From assembly GCF_965216485.1 (NCBI RefSeq), contig NZ_OZ244162.1, positions 930,001 through 994,000 of the forward strand: DNA of 64,000 nucleotides, in the 5' to 3' direction. This DNA is from Algiphilus sp965216485 (GTDB taxonomy: Bacteria > Pseudomonadota > Gammaproteobacteria > Nevskiales > Nevskiaceae). Shown one piece after another: positions 34,315 through 43,178 of this stretch. Every line of letters begins with the position of its first letter. Position 1 is the first letter of the stretch. The translations under genes and the position numbers were made by a program. A model generated the notes under the pieces. The model searched no databases. It was not told where the DNA came from and worked only from the letters and a program-made list of their open reading frames with translations.

Positions 34315-35670
34315 ATGGAACGCGAAGACATGCTGTTTTCTTTGCGCGCCGCGCTGAACGGTGACGACACGATTGTGCCGACGCTGGTGCGACAGACGCA
34401 CCCGGCGGACATGGCGGCGATGCTCGCGGAGTTCGAGCCCATCCAGGTCAGGCGACTGATCGCGCAGGTGGCGGCGACCGAGCGTGCCGAAATCTTTGGC
34501 TACCTCCCACCCGAGTTCCAGCTCGAGGTGGTGCAGCTGATGACCCGGCCGGAGCTGGTGGCTCTGTTCGTGGAAATGTCCTCCGACGAGCGCGCGGACC
34601 TCTACAACGAGCTGCCGCAGGATGCACAGGAAACGCTGCTGCCGGCGCTGGCGCAGGTGGAACGCGAGGACATCCGCAAGCTTGCTGCCTATGAAGAAGG
34701 CACGGTGGGCTCGGTCATGACCTCCGAGTACGCCACGCTGACGCCGGAACTGACCGCGCGACAGGCTGTCGAGCAACTCCGCCGCGTCGCCCCCGACAAG
34801 GAGACGATCTACCAGGCCTACGTGGTCGATGAGCTGCGCCGGTTGATCGGAACCGTTTCGCTCCGTGATCTGATCATCGCGCCGCCGCATGCACGAGTCG
34901 AGCAATTCATGAAGCACGACCCGATTCACTGTCGCGCCGACGAGGAGCAGCGCGAAGCGGCGCACATGATTTCCAAGTACGACCTTATCGCGCTCCCAGT
35001 GGTGGACGCGGAGGAGCGGCTGATTGGTATCGTGACCTACGACGACGCCATGGACGTGGCGGAAGAGGCGGCAACCACGGGCTTTCACAAGGCCGGTGGT
35101 TCCTCGGGTGCCCTCGGTGGCAGCATTCGTGACGCCAGCATTACCAGCCTGTACCGCAGCCGCGTGTTCTGGTTGGTGGTGCTTGTCTTCGGCAATATCT
35201 TTTCCGGCGCCGGTATCGCGCACTTCGAGGAAACGATCTCCACCCACCTGTCGCTGCTGTTCTTCCTGCCCCTGCTCATCGCCAGTGCGGGCAATGCCGG
35301 TTCGCAGGCCTCGACCCTGATGGTGCGCGCTCTGGCCACCGGCGATGTGCTGATGCGCGACTGGGGCCGCATGCTCGGCCGCGAATTTCTGGTGGCCAGC
35401 CTGCTTGGTTTGACCATGGCCGTGGCCATTTCCGGTATCGGGGCCTGGCGGGGTGGGGTCGATATCGCCTGGGTGGTGGCGATGACGATGATTATTGTCG
35501 TCGTGGTCGGCAGCTTGATCGGCATGTCGCTGCCCTTTGCCATGTCGCGGCTCAAGGTCGATCCGGCCACCGCGAGCGCGCCCCTGGTGGCGTCGATCGC
35601 CGACGTCACCGGGGTGGTGATCTATTTCACCATTGCCGCCGCTATGCTTGGGGCGCCCGCGGTCAGCTGA
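34315..35670 (+). CDS. mgtE: Magnesium transporter MgtE
   Basis: 451 residues. Domain order: N-terminal superhelical domain (ADMAAMLAEFEP, LPPEFQLEVVQLM), two CBS domains (GSVMTSEYATLTPELT and MKHDPIHCRADEEQ), and a five-helix membrane domain from about residue 285 with the pore motif GNAGSQASTLMVRALA. Cytosolic magnesium bound between N and CBS domains closes the channel in known members. No M-box riboswitch seen in the 199 bp upstream. The end overlaps purD by eight bases (convergent). Confidence 0.95.
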   Translation: MEREDMLFSLRAALNGDDTIVPTLVRQTHPADMAAMLAEFEPIQVRRLIAQVAATERAEIFGYLPPEFQLEVVQLMTRPELVALFVEMSSDERADLYNELPQDAQETLLPALAQVEREDIRKLAAYEEGTVGSVMTSEYATLTPELTARQAVEQLRRVAPDKETIYQAYVVDELRRLIGTVSLRDLIIAPPHARVEQFMKHDPIHCRADEEQREAAHMISKYDLIALPVVDAEERLIGIVTYDDAMDVAEEAATTGFHKAGGSSGALGGSIRDASITSLYRSRVFWLVVLVFGNIFSGAGIAHFEETISTHLSLLFFLPLLIASAGNAGSQASTLMVRALATGDVLMRDWGRMLGREFLVASLLGLTMAVAISGIGAWRGGVDIAWVVAMTMIIVVVVGSLIGMSLPFAMSRLKVDPATASAPLVASIADVTGVVIYFTIAAAMLGAPAVS

Positions 35671-36931
35671 TTGCGCGCCACCCAATGTCGCTGCGGAAGT
35701 GCATGCCTTCCCAGCGGATTTGGCGCACCGCCGCGTAGGCGGCAGTCTGCGCCGACGCCGTGCTCTCGCCGAGCGCGCAGACACATAGGACGCGACCGCC
35801 ATGGGTTTGTACCGCGCCGTCCTCACCCAGCCTGGTGCCAGCGTGGAAGACCTTGACGTTCGAACCGAAGGGCAGGTCGAGGCCGTGGATGACGTCACCC
35901 TTGCGCGTGCTGGCCGGGTAGCCCTGGGCCGCGAGCACGACGCCCAACGCCGCGCGCGGGTCCCAGCTCGGTTGCACCTTGTCGAGGCGGTGCTCCACGG
36001 CGGCTTCCAGCAGTTCAAGCAGGTCCGATGAAAGGCGCATGAGCAGCGGCTGCGTCTCCGGGTCCCCCATGCGTACATTGAACTCCAACACACGCGCTTC
36101 GCCGTCCGGGCCGATCATCAGGCCGGCATAGAGGAAACCGGTGAAGTGCACGCCGTCGGCGACCAGGCCGCGCAGGGTCGGGCGGATGACCGTTTCCTCG
36201 ACGCGTTGTGCCACATCGGGGGTGACCACGGGGGCCGGTGAGTAGGCGCCCATGCCACCCGTGTTGGGGCCGGCATCGCCGTCGCCGACACGCTTGTGGT
36301 CCTGCGAAGCGGGGAAGGCGACGAAGTCTTCACCGTCGGCCACCACGATGTAACTGGCTTCCTCGCCTTCCAGAAATTCCTCGACCACGACCTGGGCGTC
36401 CGTATCACCGAGCGCCAGCATGTCGTGTACCGCATTGAGTGCCGTGGCTTCATCCAGCGCGACCACGACGCCCTTGCCGGCCGCCAGGCCATCGGCCTTG
36501 ATGACGATGGGTGCACCGTGTGCGCGAATCCAGTCGCAGGCCTCCTCTGCGTCGGTGAAGCTTGCGTAGGCGCCGGTCGGGATCCCGTGTCGCTCGAGAA
36601 AGGCCTTGGTGTAGGCCTTCGAGGCTTCCAGTCGCGCCGCCGAACGGTTCGGGCCGAAGCAGGCCAAGCCGGCCGCCTGAAAGGCGTCGACGACCCCCTG
36701 CACCAGCGGTGCCTCGGGTCCAACCACCGTGAAATCCACCGCCTCGTCATGCGCCAAGCGCAGCAGACCGTCGACGTCCTCGGCCGCGACCTCGGCATTG
36801 CGACAGCCCGCCTCGCGCGCCGTTCCGGCATTGCCCGGTGCCACGATGACTTCGTCCACCCGTGGCGATTGCGACAGTTTCCACGCCAGGGCGTGCTCAC
36901 GACCGCCGCCCCCGATGACCAGCACTTTCAT
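35663..36931 (-). CDS. purD: Phosphoribosylamine-glycine ligase
   Basis: 422 residues. N-domain MKVLVIGGGGREHALAWK, ATP-grasp centre with VIKADGLAAGKGVVVA and VVVEEFLEGEEAS, and the signature NVRMGDPETQ. It makes glycinamide ribonucleotide, the second step of purine synthesis. purH, which often accompanies it, is not here. Convergent with mgtE. Confidence 0.97.
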   Translation of the reverse strand: MKVLVIGGGGREHALAWKLSQSPRVDEVIVAPGNAGTAREAGCRNAEVAAEDVDGLLRLAHDEAVDFTVVGPEAPLVQGVVDAFQAAGLACFGPNRSAARLEASKAYTKAFLERHGIPTGAYASFTDAEEACDWIRAHGAPIVIKADGLAAGKGVVVALDEATALNAVHDMLALGDTDAQVVVEEFLEGEEASYIVVADGEDFVAFPASQDHKRVGDGDAGPNTGGMGAYSPAPVVTPDVAQRVEETVIRPTLRGLVADGVHFTGFLYAGLMIGPDGEARVLEFNVRMGDPETQPLLMRLSSDLLELLEAAVEHRLDKVQPSWDPRAALGVVLAAQGYPASTRKGDVIHGLDLPFGSNVKVFHAGTRLGEDGAVQTHGGRVLCVCALGESTASAQTAAYAAVRQIRWEGMHFRSDIGWRAIS

Positions 36932-36988
36932 GTTTGCGGCTTCAGCGATGCTTGCGAATGGGGCGCTAGCTTAGCCGATGACAGGTGG

Positions 36989-37432
36989 TTACTTCTTGTT
37001 GTCGCCGGAACCGCTGTCCTTCTTGCCGAAAAAGCCCATCTGTGCACGCAGCAGATCGTTCATGGCAGCCATCGGGCCGCCGCTCATCAACTGCTTGAAC
37101 TGCCGTTCGACCGTATCCTGCTGTTGCATGAATTGTTCGGTGGCTGCCTCGATATACTGGCCGAACGCAGACTGCATGATGTGGCCGTAGAAGCGGATCA
37201 TGTTGCGCAGCATGCGCGTACTGAGCAGCGGCTCTCCCGATTCCTCGGCCTCGACGATGATCTGCAGCAGCATGCTGCGCGTGATGTCCCGGCCGCTGGT
37301 TTTGTCCTGAACGACGAATTCCTCGCCGTCCACCACCATCTGGCGGAGATCATCGAGGTTGATGAACCGTGCCTGCGCGGTGTCGTAGAGCCTACGGTTG
37401 GGATACTTGCGTATGAGGCGCGCGGCAGTCAT
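36989..37432 (-). CDS. phaR: Polyhydroxyalkanoate synthesis regulator PhaR
   Basis: 147 residues from ATG 37432. The N-terminal DNA-binding domain begins RLIRKYPNRRLYDT, the hallmark of PhaR, followed by the PHB-accumulation region (QIIVEAEESGEPLLSTRMLRNMIRFYGHIMQSAFGQYIE). PhaR binds both DNA and nascent PHB granules: with no free polymer it represses phasin and other PHA genes. Last gene of the minus-strand PHA cluster, 62 bp after phaB. Three promoters in the window carry matching TGC-N3-GCA sites. Confidence 0.95.
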   Translation of the reverse strand: MTAARLIRKYPNRRLYDTAQARFINLDDLRQMVVDGEEFVVQDKTSGRDITRSMLLQIIVEAEESGEPLLSTRMLRNMIRFYGHIMQSAFGQYIEAATEQFMQQQDTVERQFKQLMSGGPMAAMNDLLRAQMGFFGKKDSGSGDNKK

Positions 37433-37494
37433 GCGACGATGATACGCCGTGTGGCCGGTCGATGCTGTCCTGCACCGCCCGGCCACAAGGGGCC

Positions 37495-38250
37495 CTAATG
37501 GATGAAGTGACCGCCGTTGACCGGCAGATTGGCACCCGTGACGAAGGAGGCCTGTTCCGAGCAGAGGTAGGTCACTGCCGCGGCGATATCACGGGGCTGA
37601 CCGAAGCGCTTGGCCGGGATGTCCTTTTTGATGGTTTCGCGGATCTCCTCGGGTACGGCTTGAATCATCGGGCTGTCGATGTAGCCGGGGGAGATGGTGT
37701 TGACGGTCACTCCCTTGGCAGCCACTTCCTGCGCCAGCGCCATCGTGAAGCCGTGCATGCCTGCCTTCGCCGCCGAGTAATTGCACTGTCCGAACTGGCC
37801 CTTCTGCCCGTTGATGGAGGACAGATTGACGATGCGGCCGAATCCGTTCTCCGCCATGCTCGGGGCAATCGTGCGGCAGGTGTTGAAGACGCTATCGAGA
37901 TTGACCCGCATGACCAGATCCCACTGCTCTTCCGTCATGCGCTTGAGCGGGGCGTCGCGCGTGATGCCGGCGCCGTTGACCAGAAAGCTGATGGGACCGT
38001 GCTCCGCCGTGATTGCCTCCACCGCCTCCTGGGTTTCCTTGAAGCTGGCCACGTCGAAGGGTTGCAGCGCGATATTCCAGCCGTTGTCGTGTGCGTCCTT
38101 CTGCAGCGCCTTGGCGCTGGGTGCGTCCATGTGCGAGCAGCTCGCCACCACGCGCGCGCCGGCACGGGCAAGGTAGACGCAGATGATGCGCCCAATGGCA
38201 CCGCTGCCGCCAGTGACGAGGGCGACGCGGTTTTTCAGATCGACTTGCAT
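37495..38250 (-). CDS. phaB: Acetoacetyl-CoA reductase
   Basis: 251 residues from ATG 38250, with AAAGGAG upstream. Short-chain dehydrogenase: VALVTGGSGAIGR for NADPH, VNGAGIT, then the Ser-Tyr-Lys triad in NLSSINGQ and CNYSAAKAG. MTEEQWDLVMRVNLDSVFN and GYIDSPMIQAVPEEI distinguish PhaB from general FabG. It reduces acetoacetyl-CoA to (R)-3-hydroxybutyryl-CoA for the polymerase. Follows phaA by 35 bp. Confidence 0.95.
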   Translation of the reverse strand: MQVDLKNRVALVTGGSGAIGRIICVYLARAGARVVASCSHMDAPSAKALQKDAHDNGWNIALQPFDVASFKETQEAVEAITAEHGPISFLVNGAGITRDAPLKRMTEEQWDLVMRVNLDSVFNTCRTIAPSMAENGFGRIVNLSSINGQKGQFGQCNYSAAKAGMHGFTMALAQEVAAKGVTVNTISPGYIDSPMIQAVPEEIRETIKKDIPAKRFGQPRDIAAAVTYLCSEQASFVTGANLPVNGGHFIH

Positions 38251-38285
38251 GAGGGGTACTCCTTTCGTTGTTATGGGGTGACGCT

Positions 38286-39464
38286 TTAGGGGGTTTCGAC
38301 GGCGAGGGCCACGCCCTGACCGCCACCGATGCACAGGGTCGCGAGGCCGCGACCGCCACCCCGCCGACGCAGGGCATGAATCAGAGTGACCAGCACGCGG
38401 GCTCCCGATGCGCCGATCGGATGGCCAATGGCGATCGCTCCGCCGTTGACGTTGACGCGCGCGGGATCCCACTGCAGTTCGCGCCCGACGCTCAGCGCCT
38501 GGGCAGCAAAAGCCTCGTTGGCTTCGATCAGGTCGAGATCCTTGATCGTCCAGCCCGCGCGCTCCAGGCAGCGTTGGGTAGCGGGCACCGGGCCGATGCC
38601 CATGGTGGCGGGGTCGACACCGGCACTGCCTGCGGCGCGGATCGTGACCAGGGGCTCCAGTCCCAGCGAGCGGGCGCGCTCGGCCGACATCACCAGTAGA
38701 GCAGCGGCGCCATCGTTCAGGCTGGAGGCGTTACCGGCGGTTACCGAGCCTTCGCCGCGGAATGCCGGGCGCAGCTTGGCCAGACCTTCGGCCGTGGTGT
38801 CGGCACGGATGCCCTCGTCACGTTCCACCATTTTTGGCGGACCTTTGCGCTGCGGCACTTCCACCGGAACGACTTCGTCATCGAAGGCACCACTGTCCCA
38901 GGCAGCGGCGGCCTTGGCGTGGGACTCTGCCGCGAAAGCGTCCTGCTCGGCGCGGGAAATCGCGTACTTGTCCGCGAGGCGTTCGGCGGTCTCGCCCATA
39001 TGGAAGTCATTGAAGGCGTCCCACAGCCCGTCAACGATCATGCTGTCACGCAGATTCCAATGGCCAAGACGCTTGCCGTCGCGTGATCCATCGAGCACGT
39101 GCGGCGCATTGGACATGCTTTCCTGACCGCCAGCCAGTACCGTGTGCGCGTCGCCGGCGCGGATGCTCTGCGCGGCCAGCGCCACGGCTTTCAAGCCGCT
39201 GCCGCACACTTTGTTGATCGTCATTGCCGGCACTTCTTGCGGAATGCCGGAATGGATGGCGGTCTGGCGCGCCGGGTTCTGCCCGCAGCCCGCTGCCAGG
39301 ACCTGGCCAAGAATGGTTTCATCAATCGAGGCGGGGTCAATGGCGGCGCGCGCCAGCAGAGCCCGGACCAGTTGTGTTCCCAGCGTGGTGGCCTGCAGCG
39401 ATGCCAGTCCGCCCCCGAAACTGCCGACCGGCGTGCGTGCCGCGGCGGTGATTACACATTCCAT
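38286..39464 (-). CDS. phaA: Acetyl-CoA acetyltransferase (beta-ketothiolase)
   Basis: 392 residues. Thiolase with the nucleophile C87 in NKVCGSGLKA, the GGAIAIGHPIGASGAR loop with catalytic His, and C in LCIGGGQG. It condenses two acetyl-CoA to acetoacetyl-CoA, the first step of PHB synthesis. GGAGGAG precedes the start. Only about 26 bp separate its start from the terminator behind the phasin gene, so no separate promoter is visible. Confidence 0.95.
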   Translation of the reverse strand: MECVITAAARTPVGSFGGGLASLQATTLGTQLVRALLARAAIDPASIDETILGQVLAAGCGQNPARQTAIHSGIPQEVPAMTINKVCGSGLKAVALAAQSIRAGDAHTVLAGGQESMSNAPHVLDGSRDGKRLGHWNLRDSMIVDGLWDAFNDFHMGETAERLADKYAISRAEQDAFAAESHAKAAAAWDSGAFDDEVVPVEVPQRKGPPKMVERDEGIRADTTAEGLAKLRPAFRGEGSVTAGNASSLNDGAAALLVMSAERARSLGLEPLVTIRAAGSAGVDPATMGIGPVPATQRCLERAGWTIKDLDLIEANEAFAAQALSVGRELQWDPARVNVNGGAIAIGHPIGASGARVLVTLIHALRRRGGGRGLATLCIGGGQGVALAVETP

Positions 39465-39490
39465 TGAATGTCTCCTCCCATGTGATCAAT

Positions 39491-39526
39491 AGAAAAGGCC
39501 ACTGCGGCGAATGCGCCACAGTGGCC
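39491..39526 (-). terminator. Intrinsic terminator between phasin and phaA
   Basis: On the minus strand a 13-bp stem (one G-U pair) of GGCCACTGTGGCG and CGCCGCAGTGGCC with a four-base loop, then TTTTCT. It lies 12 bp after the phasin stop and about 26 bp before phaA, so it should attenuate rather than isolate the phaAB transcript. Confidence 0.85.
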
Positions 39527-39538
39527 ACTAGGACCGCC

Positions 39539-39979
39539 TCATGCAGCGGCTTGCTGAGCTTCGGCAACCTTGCCACTCACCGTGGACAGCACGGTCTCGG
39601 TCAGACCGACGACCAGGTCGAGGCCTTCGCTGAAGATCGTCGAGCCGGCCGTCATGGCTTGCTCGGCAACGGCAGCAGCGGCGCCGAATTGCTGGTTACC
39701 AAGCTGGGTGAGCTCGTCGAGGTAGCTCTGACCCAGGGTGTTCATCTTCTCGCCCAGCTGTTCGAAGACTTCGTAGGCGGCCTTCGGGGAATCGGCGTTG
39801 ACAAAGGCCGGAACCGCGTCGTGGGCGGCGCGCATCGCACCGACCGCCTGCGCCTGGTTGGCCTTGGCCATGGCTTCGGTCGTGGAGATCAGCTTCTCGC
39901 CGGCGAGGGTGGCCGGTTCGAGGGCGGCCTTGCCCATGCGACCGAAGGCGTCGGTGATGTCATTGAAGGGGTAGTTCAT
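39539..39979 (-). CDS. phaP: Phasin (PHA granule-associated protein)
   Basis: 146 residues from ATG 39979 with AGGAG upstream. An all-helical, alanine-rich protein (AMAKANQAQAVGAMRAAHDAVPAFV, QQFGAAAAVAEQAM) of the phasin family; no membrane segment or signal. Phasins coat the polymer granule and control its size and number. Divergent from phaE across a 240-bp regulatory region with a PhaR-type palindrome. Confidence 0.9.
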   Translation of the reverse strand: MNYPFNDITDAFGRMGKAALEPATLAGEKLISTTEAMAKANQAQAVGAMRAAHDAVPAFVNADSPKAAYEVFEQLGEKMNTLGQSYLDELTQLGNQQFGAAAAVAEQAMTAGSTIFSEGLDLVVGLTETVLSTVSGKVAEAQQAAA

Positions 39980-40018
39980 CGTTAGCTCCTGTAGGGGTCT
40001 TGCCTGGATGGCGAGGCC

Positions 40019-40049
40019 ACTATAGCACCAGAGTTTTTGCAATGCAAAA
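40019..40049 (-). promoter_or_regulatory. phaP promoter with PhaR-type operator
   Basis: Minus strand: TTGCAT (40042-40047) as -35, 17-bp spacer, TATAGT (40019-40024) as -10. A perfect inverted repeat TTTTGC-AAT-GCAAAA occupies 40035-40049, covering the -35 box. This fits repression by PhaR, whose known sites in other species have CTGC-N3/4-GCAG type symmetry. Confidence 0.65.
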
Positions 40050-40138
40050 TAATTGCGCTGGCGATTAGTAGTAAGTGTAAACCCTACAATTACATATAAC
40101 CCACTGTTTTTTAATGTTGCAGCTTTGCGGTCCTGGAT

Positions 40139-40178
40139 TTGCGCTCCTTTTCCTAAGGGCGTAATCTCTGCAGTGCAA
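40139..40178 (+). promoter_or_regulatory. phaEC promoter with PhaR-type half-perfect operator
   Basis: TTGCGC (40139-40144), 17-bp spacer, TAATCT (40162-40167), then CTGC-AGT-GCAAA at 40168-40179, around the expected +1. It shares TGCA(A/G)TGCAAAA with the phaP site. Weaker symmetry than the other sites. Confidence 0.55.
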
Positions 40179-40219
40179 AAACCTGACGGGCTGGGCCCGC
40201 CGCAACCTGAGGAGTAGTT

Positions 40220-41185
40220 ATGCAGAACCCCAACTGGAGCTGGCCCTTTAGCGCCGCAGCCAACAATCCCTTTTTCTCCAACGTGTCCAGTCCGCTCAAG
40301 AATCCCTTCGATTGGTCGGCTTGGCAAACGGGGGGTGCAACAAGTGCACAAGACCCGACGGCCTGGATGCAGCAGTTCTTTGCGCAGATTCGTCAGGCCA
40401 TGCCCGACGGCAAGGACGCTGCAACGGCCGAGTGGCAGAAGGCTGCCACCGCGCTGTCCGACTCGATGACGACACAGTGGGAACGTTGGAGCGAGCTGTT
40501 CGGCAACGCCGCTGGCGCCACTCGTGGCAGCGGTGCCATGCATTCCGGCATACAGAATCTGCTCGATGAGCAAATGGCCCCGCTGGGGCTGTCGCGCGAA
40601 GTAACCCGGCAGATGCAGGAGCTGGCCGATGTGCACGCGCAGATGGGGCCGGCCATCGCCAAGCTGCAGGAGGCTCTTTCCGGCTTTCCCGAGCAGTTCC
40701 AGAAGGCGCTGGCCCAGCTGATCGAGCAGCGCACGCACTCGGGGCAGCCTGTGACCTCGCTGCGCGGCATGATCGATCTGTGGATCGAAGCAGGCGAGCT
40801 TGCTTTCGCCGAAATTGCGCACAGTGACGCATTCAGCCGCGCCTTCGGCGGCTTCACGGATGCAATGTCGCGCGCCAAGATCGCACGCTCCAAGTGGCTT
40901 GACAGCCAGCTCGAAACCATTGGCCTGCCGACGCGCGCCGAAATGCAGACCAGCCACGAGCGTCTGCAGCAGGCACGCCGGGACATTCGTGCCCTCAAGC
41001 GGGAAGTTGCGGCGCTGCGTGCGCTGGTCGAGGGGCAGCAAGAGACGGCAGCGCACAGTGGAGCCACGCCAGCGGCTCCGGCGGCCAAGAAGGCTGCAAC
41101 CAAGAAGAGCGCACGCAAGGCCAGCAGCAAGCGTGCTTCCGCGGCCCGCAAGAACGCCGCGACCAATACCCAACACGAGGATTAA
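40220..41185 (+). CDS. phaE: Class III PHA synthase subunit PhaE
   Basis: 321 residues with GAGGAG upstream. The family-conserved C-terminal stretch GLPTRAEMQTSHERLQQARRDIRALKREVAALRALV is present, preceded by long amphipathic helices. PhaE has no catalytic residues but is required for PhaC activity in the class III complex. Unusually, the last 35 residues form a Lys/Ala/Arg/Ser-rich tail (AAKKAATKKSARKASSKR) resembling histone H1 or PhaF C-termini. It is not found in the well-studied Allochromatium PhaE as far as I recall. Confidence 0.9.
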   Translation: MQNPNWSWPFSAAANNPFFSNVSSPLKNPFDWSAWQTGGATSAQDPTAWMQQFFAQIRQAMPDGKDAATAEWQKAATALSDSMTTQWERWSELFGNAAGATRGSGAMHSGIQNLLDEQMAPLGLSREVTRQMQELADVHAQMGPAIAKLQEALSGFPEQFQKALAQLIEQRTHSGQPVTSLRGMIDLWIEAGELAFAEIAHSDAFSRAFGGFTDAMSRAKIARSKWLDSQLETIGLPTRAEMQTSHERLQQARRDIRALKREVAALRALVEGQQETAAHSGATPAAPAAKKAATKKSARKASSKRASAARKNAATNTQHED

Positions 41186-41187
41186 TC

Positions 41188-42270
41188 ATGACCGGCTTCT
41201 CCATGCCCAATATGCCCGTGGCGATCGACCCTCAGAAGGCCATGCAGGAAATGGCCAACTGGCAGATGAAGTTCGGCGCATTGCAGGCCAATCTGCGCGG
41301 CCTGCAGGACGAAACCAACGGTGCCACGGCGCGCGAATGCGTCTACCAGCAGGACAAGGTGCGGCTGTACCGCTACGCCGGTGAAGGCAACCGCAAGGCG
41401 CCGCCGATTCTGATCTGCTACGCCCTCGTCAACCGGCCGCACATGATGGACATCGAAGCGGAGAAATCTTTGATCCGCTCGCTGACCAAGCGCGGTCATG
41501 ACATCTATCTGATCGACTGGGGCTATCCGGATCCGGCCGATCGCGTGCTGTCTCTAGGGGACTTCATCTTCGGCTATATCGACGATTGCGTCGACGAAGT
41601 GCGTCGTTTGACGCGCAGTGATGCCGTCAATCTGCTGGGTGTCTGCCAAGGTGGCTGCTTCAGCCTGTGCTACGCCGCCGCCAACCCGGACAAGGTCGCC
41701 AATCTCACGGTGATGGTGACGCCGGTGGATTTCCAGACGCCGGATAATCTGCTCACCAAGTGGGCGATGCACGCCGATGTTGGCCAGGCCGTGCAGGCCT
41801 TCGGCAATATCCCGGGCGATGTGCTGAATGTGTCCTACGTGTCACTCAAGCCCTTCCAGCTCAACGTGCAGAAGTATCTGGCGCTGCTCGACATCGGCGA
41901 CGATCCGGAGGCGGTACGCAGCTTCATGCGCATGGAGCAGTGGATCTTTGACAGTCCGGATCAGGCAGGTGCCTGCTATGGCGAGTTCGTACGCAAGTTC
42001 CATCAGGACAACGAGCTGGTCAAGGATGCGCTGTCCATCGACGGCGTCCAGATCCGGCTGGATCGTCTGACTATGCCGGTGCTCAACATCTACGCGCGCG
42101 ATGACCATCTGGTGCCGCCCGCGGCCTCCAAGGCCCTGGCAAGCAAGGTCGGTACCAAGGACTACCAGGAACTCGAGTTTCCCGGTGGGCATATCGGTAT
42201 CTACGTTAGCGGCAAGTCGCAGAAGCTGGTGTCGCCGGCGATCAGTGACTGGCTGATCGCACGCAACTAG
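41188..42270 (+). CDS. phaC: Class III PHA synthase catalytic subunit PhaC
   Basis: 360 residues, about 355 in Allochromatium vinosum. Alpha/beta hydrolase fold with lipase-like box GVCQGG (nucleophile C153), ARDDHLVPP (catalytic D306) and FPGGHIGIYV (catalytic H335). NRPHMMDIEAEKSLIRSL and YLIDWGYPDPADR are class III features. It polymerises (R)-3-hydroxyacyl-CoA into short-chain PHA. Two bases separate it from phaE; its end overlaps the convergent hydrolase gene by four. Confidence 0.96.
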   Translation: MTGFSMPNMPVAIDPQKAMQEMANWQMKFGALQANLRGLQDETNGATARECVYQQDKVRLYRYAGEGNRKAPPILICYALVNRPHMMDIEAEKSLIRSLTKRGHDIYLIDWGYPDPADRVLSLGDFIFGYIDDCVDEVRRLTRSDAVNLLGVCQGGCFSLCYAAANPDKVANLTVMVTPVDFQTPDNLLTKWAMHADVGQAVQAFGNIPGDVLNVSYVSLKPFQLNVQKYLALLDIGDDPEAVRSFMRMEQWIFDSPDQAGACYGEFVRKFHQDNELVKDALSIDGVQIRLDRLTMPVLNIYARDDHLVPPAASKALASKVGTKDYQELEFPGGHIGIYVSGKSQKLVSPAISDWLIARN

Positions 42271-43178
42271 GCGGGTTCGTTTGGCCGGGTGGTGGCGTCC
42301 TGGATATCGCCACCCGGCCATCCCTGTGCGACGAGCCACCCATCGATACAGGCTGCGGTCTGCTCCGGGGCGTCGAAATGGAGCATGTGACCCGCCTCCT
42401 CCAGTACCTTTTCGTCACGATGTCGAAAACAGGCGCGGCGGTCATCGCGCTCGCATGCATCAATAGCCTGTGCAAAGGCGGACTGAGCGCCATCCAGGAA
42501 CAGGGTCGGCGCCGTGATCTGTTGCCACACTGCCTTGGACTCGGCGGCGCGAAACAGTAGTGGACCGCGCATGCGGTGGCGCGGGTCCATGCGCAGTTGT
42601 ACACCCCCGTCCACTTCCCGGGCCCATGCCTGTGCCACGTCCAGAGCGCGCTCTGCGCTCAGTCTGGGGTGTTGCTTCTGGATGCGAGTGGCGAGGCTGT
42701 GAAAATCGGGATAGACGCGCGTCTGCGGGGGTTCCTGTAGCTGGTGTAGCCAACCGCGATAGCGTTTGGGCGCCTGATCGCTGGGCGTGTCGGGAAGGAA
42801 CAGCCCGTCAAGAATGACCAGCTGCGCGATCCGCTCGGGGCGAATCCCCGCGTAGAGACTCGCAATCTGTGCCCCCATGCTGTGACCGATCAGTGCCAGC
42901 GGCTGCGTCGGGCTGAGCGCATCCAGGATGGCATCGAGGTCGGCGAGATAATCGGCGAACCAATAGTGCGGCCCTGCGTGCGCGCTTTGCCCGAATCCCC
43001 GCATATCCGGTGCCGCCACCGGTGCGCGCCGCGCCCAATGCGCGCACAACGGCGCGAAGGTGGCGCCACAGTCGCCCCAGCCGTGCAGCAGTACGAGCCG
43101 TGGTGGCGCGTCCTCCCCCCAGTGTGCAACCTGAAAATCCAGGCCACGGCAGTGCACCTTCCGGTTGTGTGTGTTCAC
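42267..43178 (-). CDS. Alpha/beta hydrolase
   Basis: 303 residues. LVLLHGWGDCGATF (oxyanion region), nucleophile elbow GHSMGA, catalytic Asp in LFLDGAQS and catalytic His in EEAGHMLHFDAPEQ. It belongs to the large family of esterases, lipases and C-C hydrolases; the position next to phaC suggests but does not prove a link with polymer turnover. It lacks features of PhaZ depolymerases. Overlaps the DsbA-like gene at its start. Confidence 0.85.
   Translation of the reverse strand: MNTHNRKVHCRGLDFQVAHWGEDAPPRLVLLHGWGDCGATFAPLCAHWARRAPVAAPDMRGFGQSAHAGPHYWFADYLADLDAILDALSPTQPLALIGHSMGAQIASLYAGIRPERIAQLVILDGLFLPDTPSDQAPKRYRGWLHQLQEPPQTRVYPDFHSLATRIQKQHPRLSAERALDVAQAWAREVDGGVQLRMDPRHRMRGPLLFRAAESKAVWQQITAPTLFLDGAQSAFAQAIDACERDDRRACFRHRDEKVLEEAGHMLHFDAPEQTAACIDGWLVAQGWPGGDIQDATTRPNEPA

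Noticed and set aside
34177..36093. 638-codon minus-strand frame opposite mgtE
   Set aside because: It runs across mgtE and into purD in another frame; the translation is His/Arg-rich shadow with no domain.
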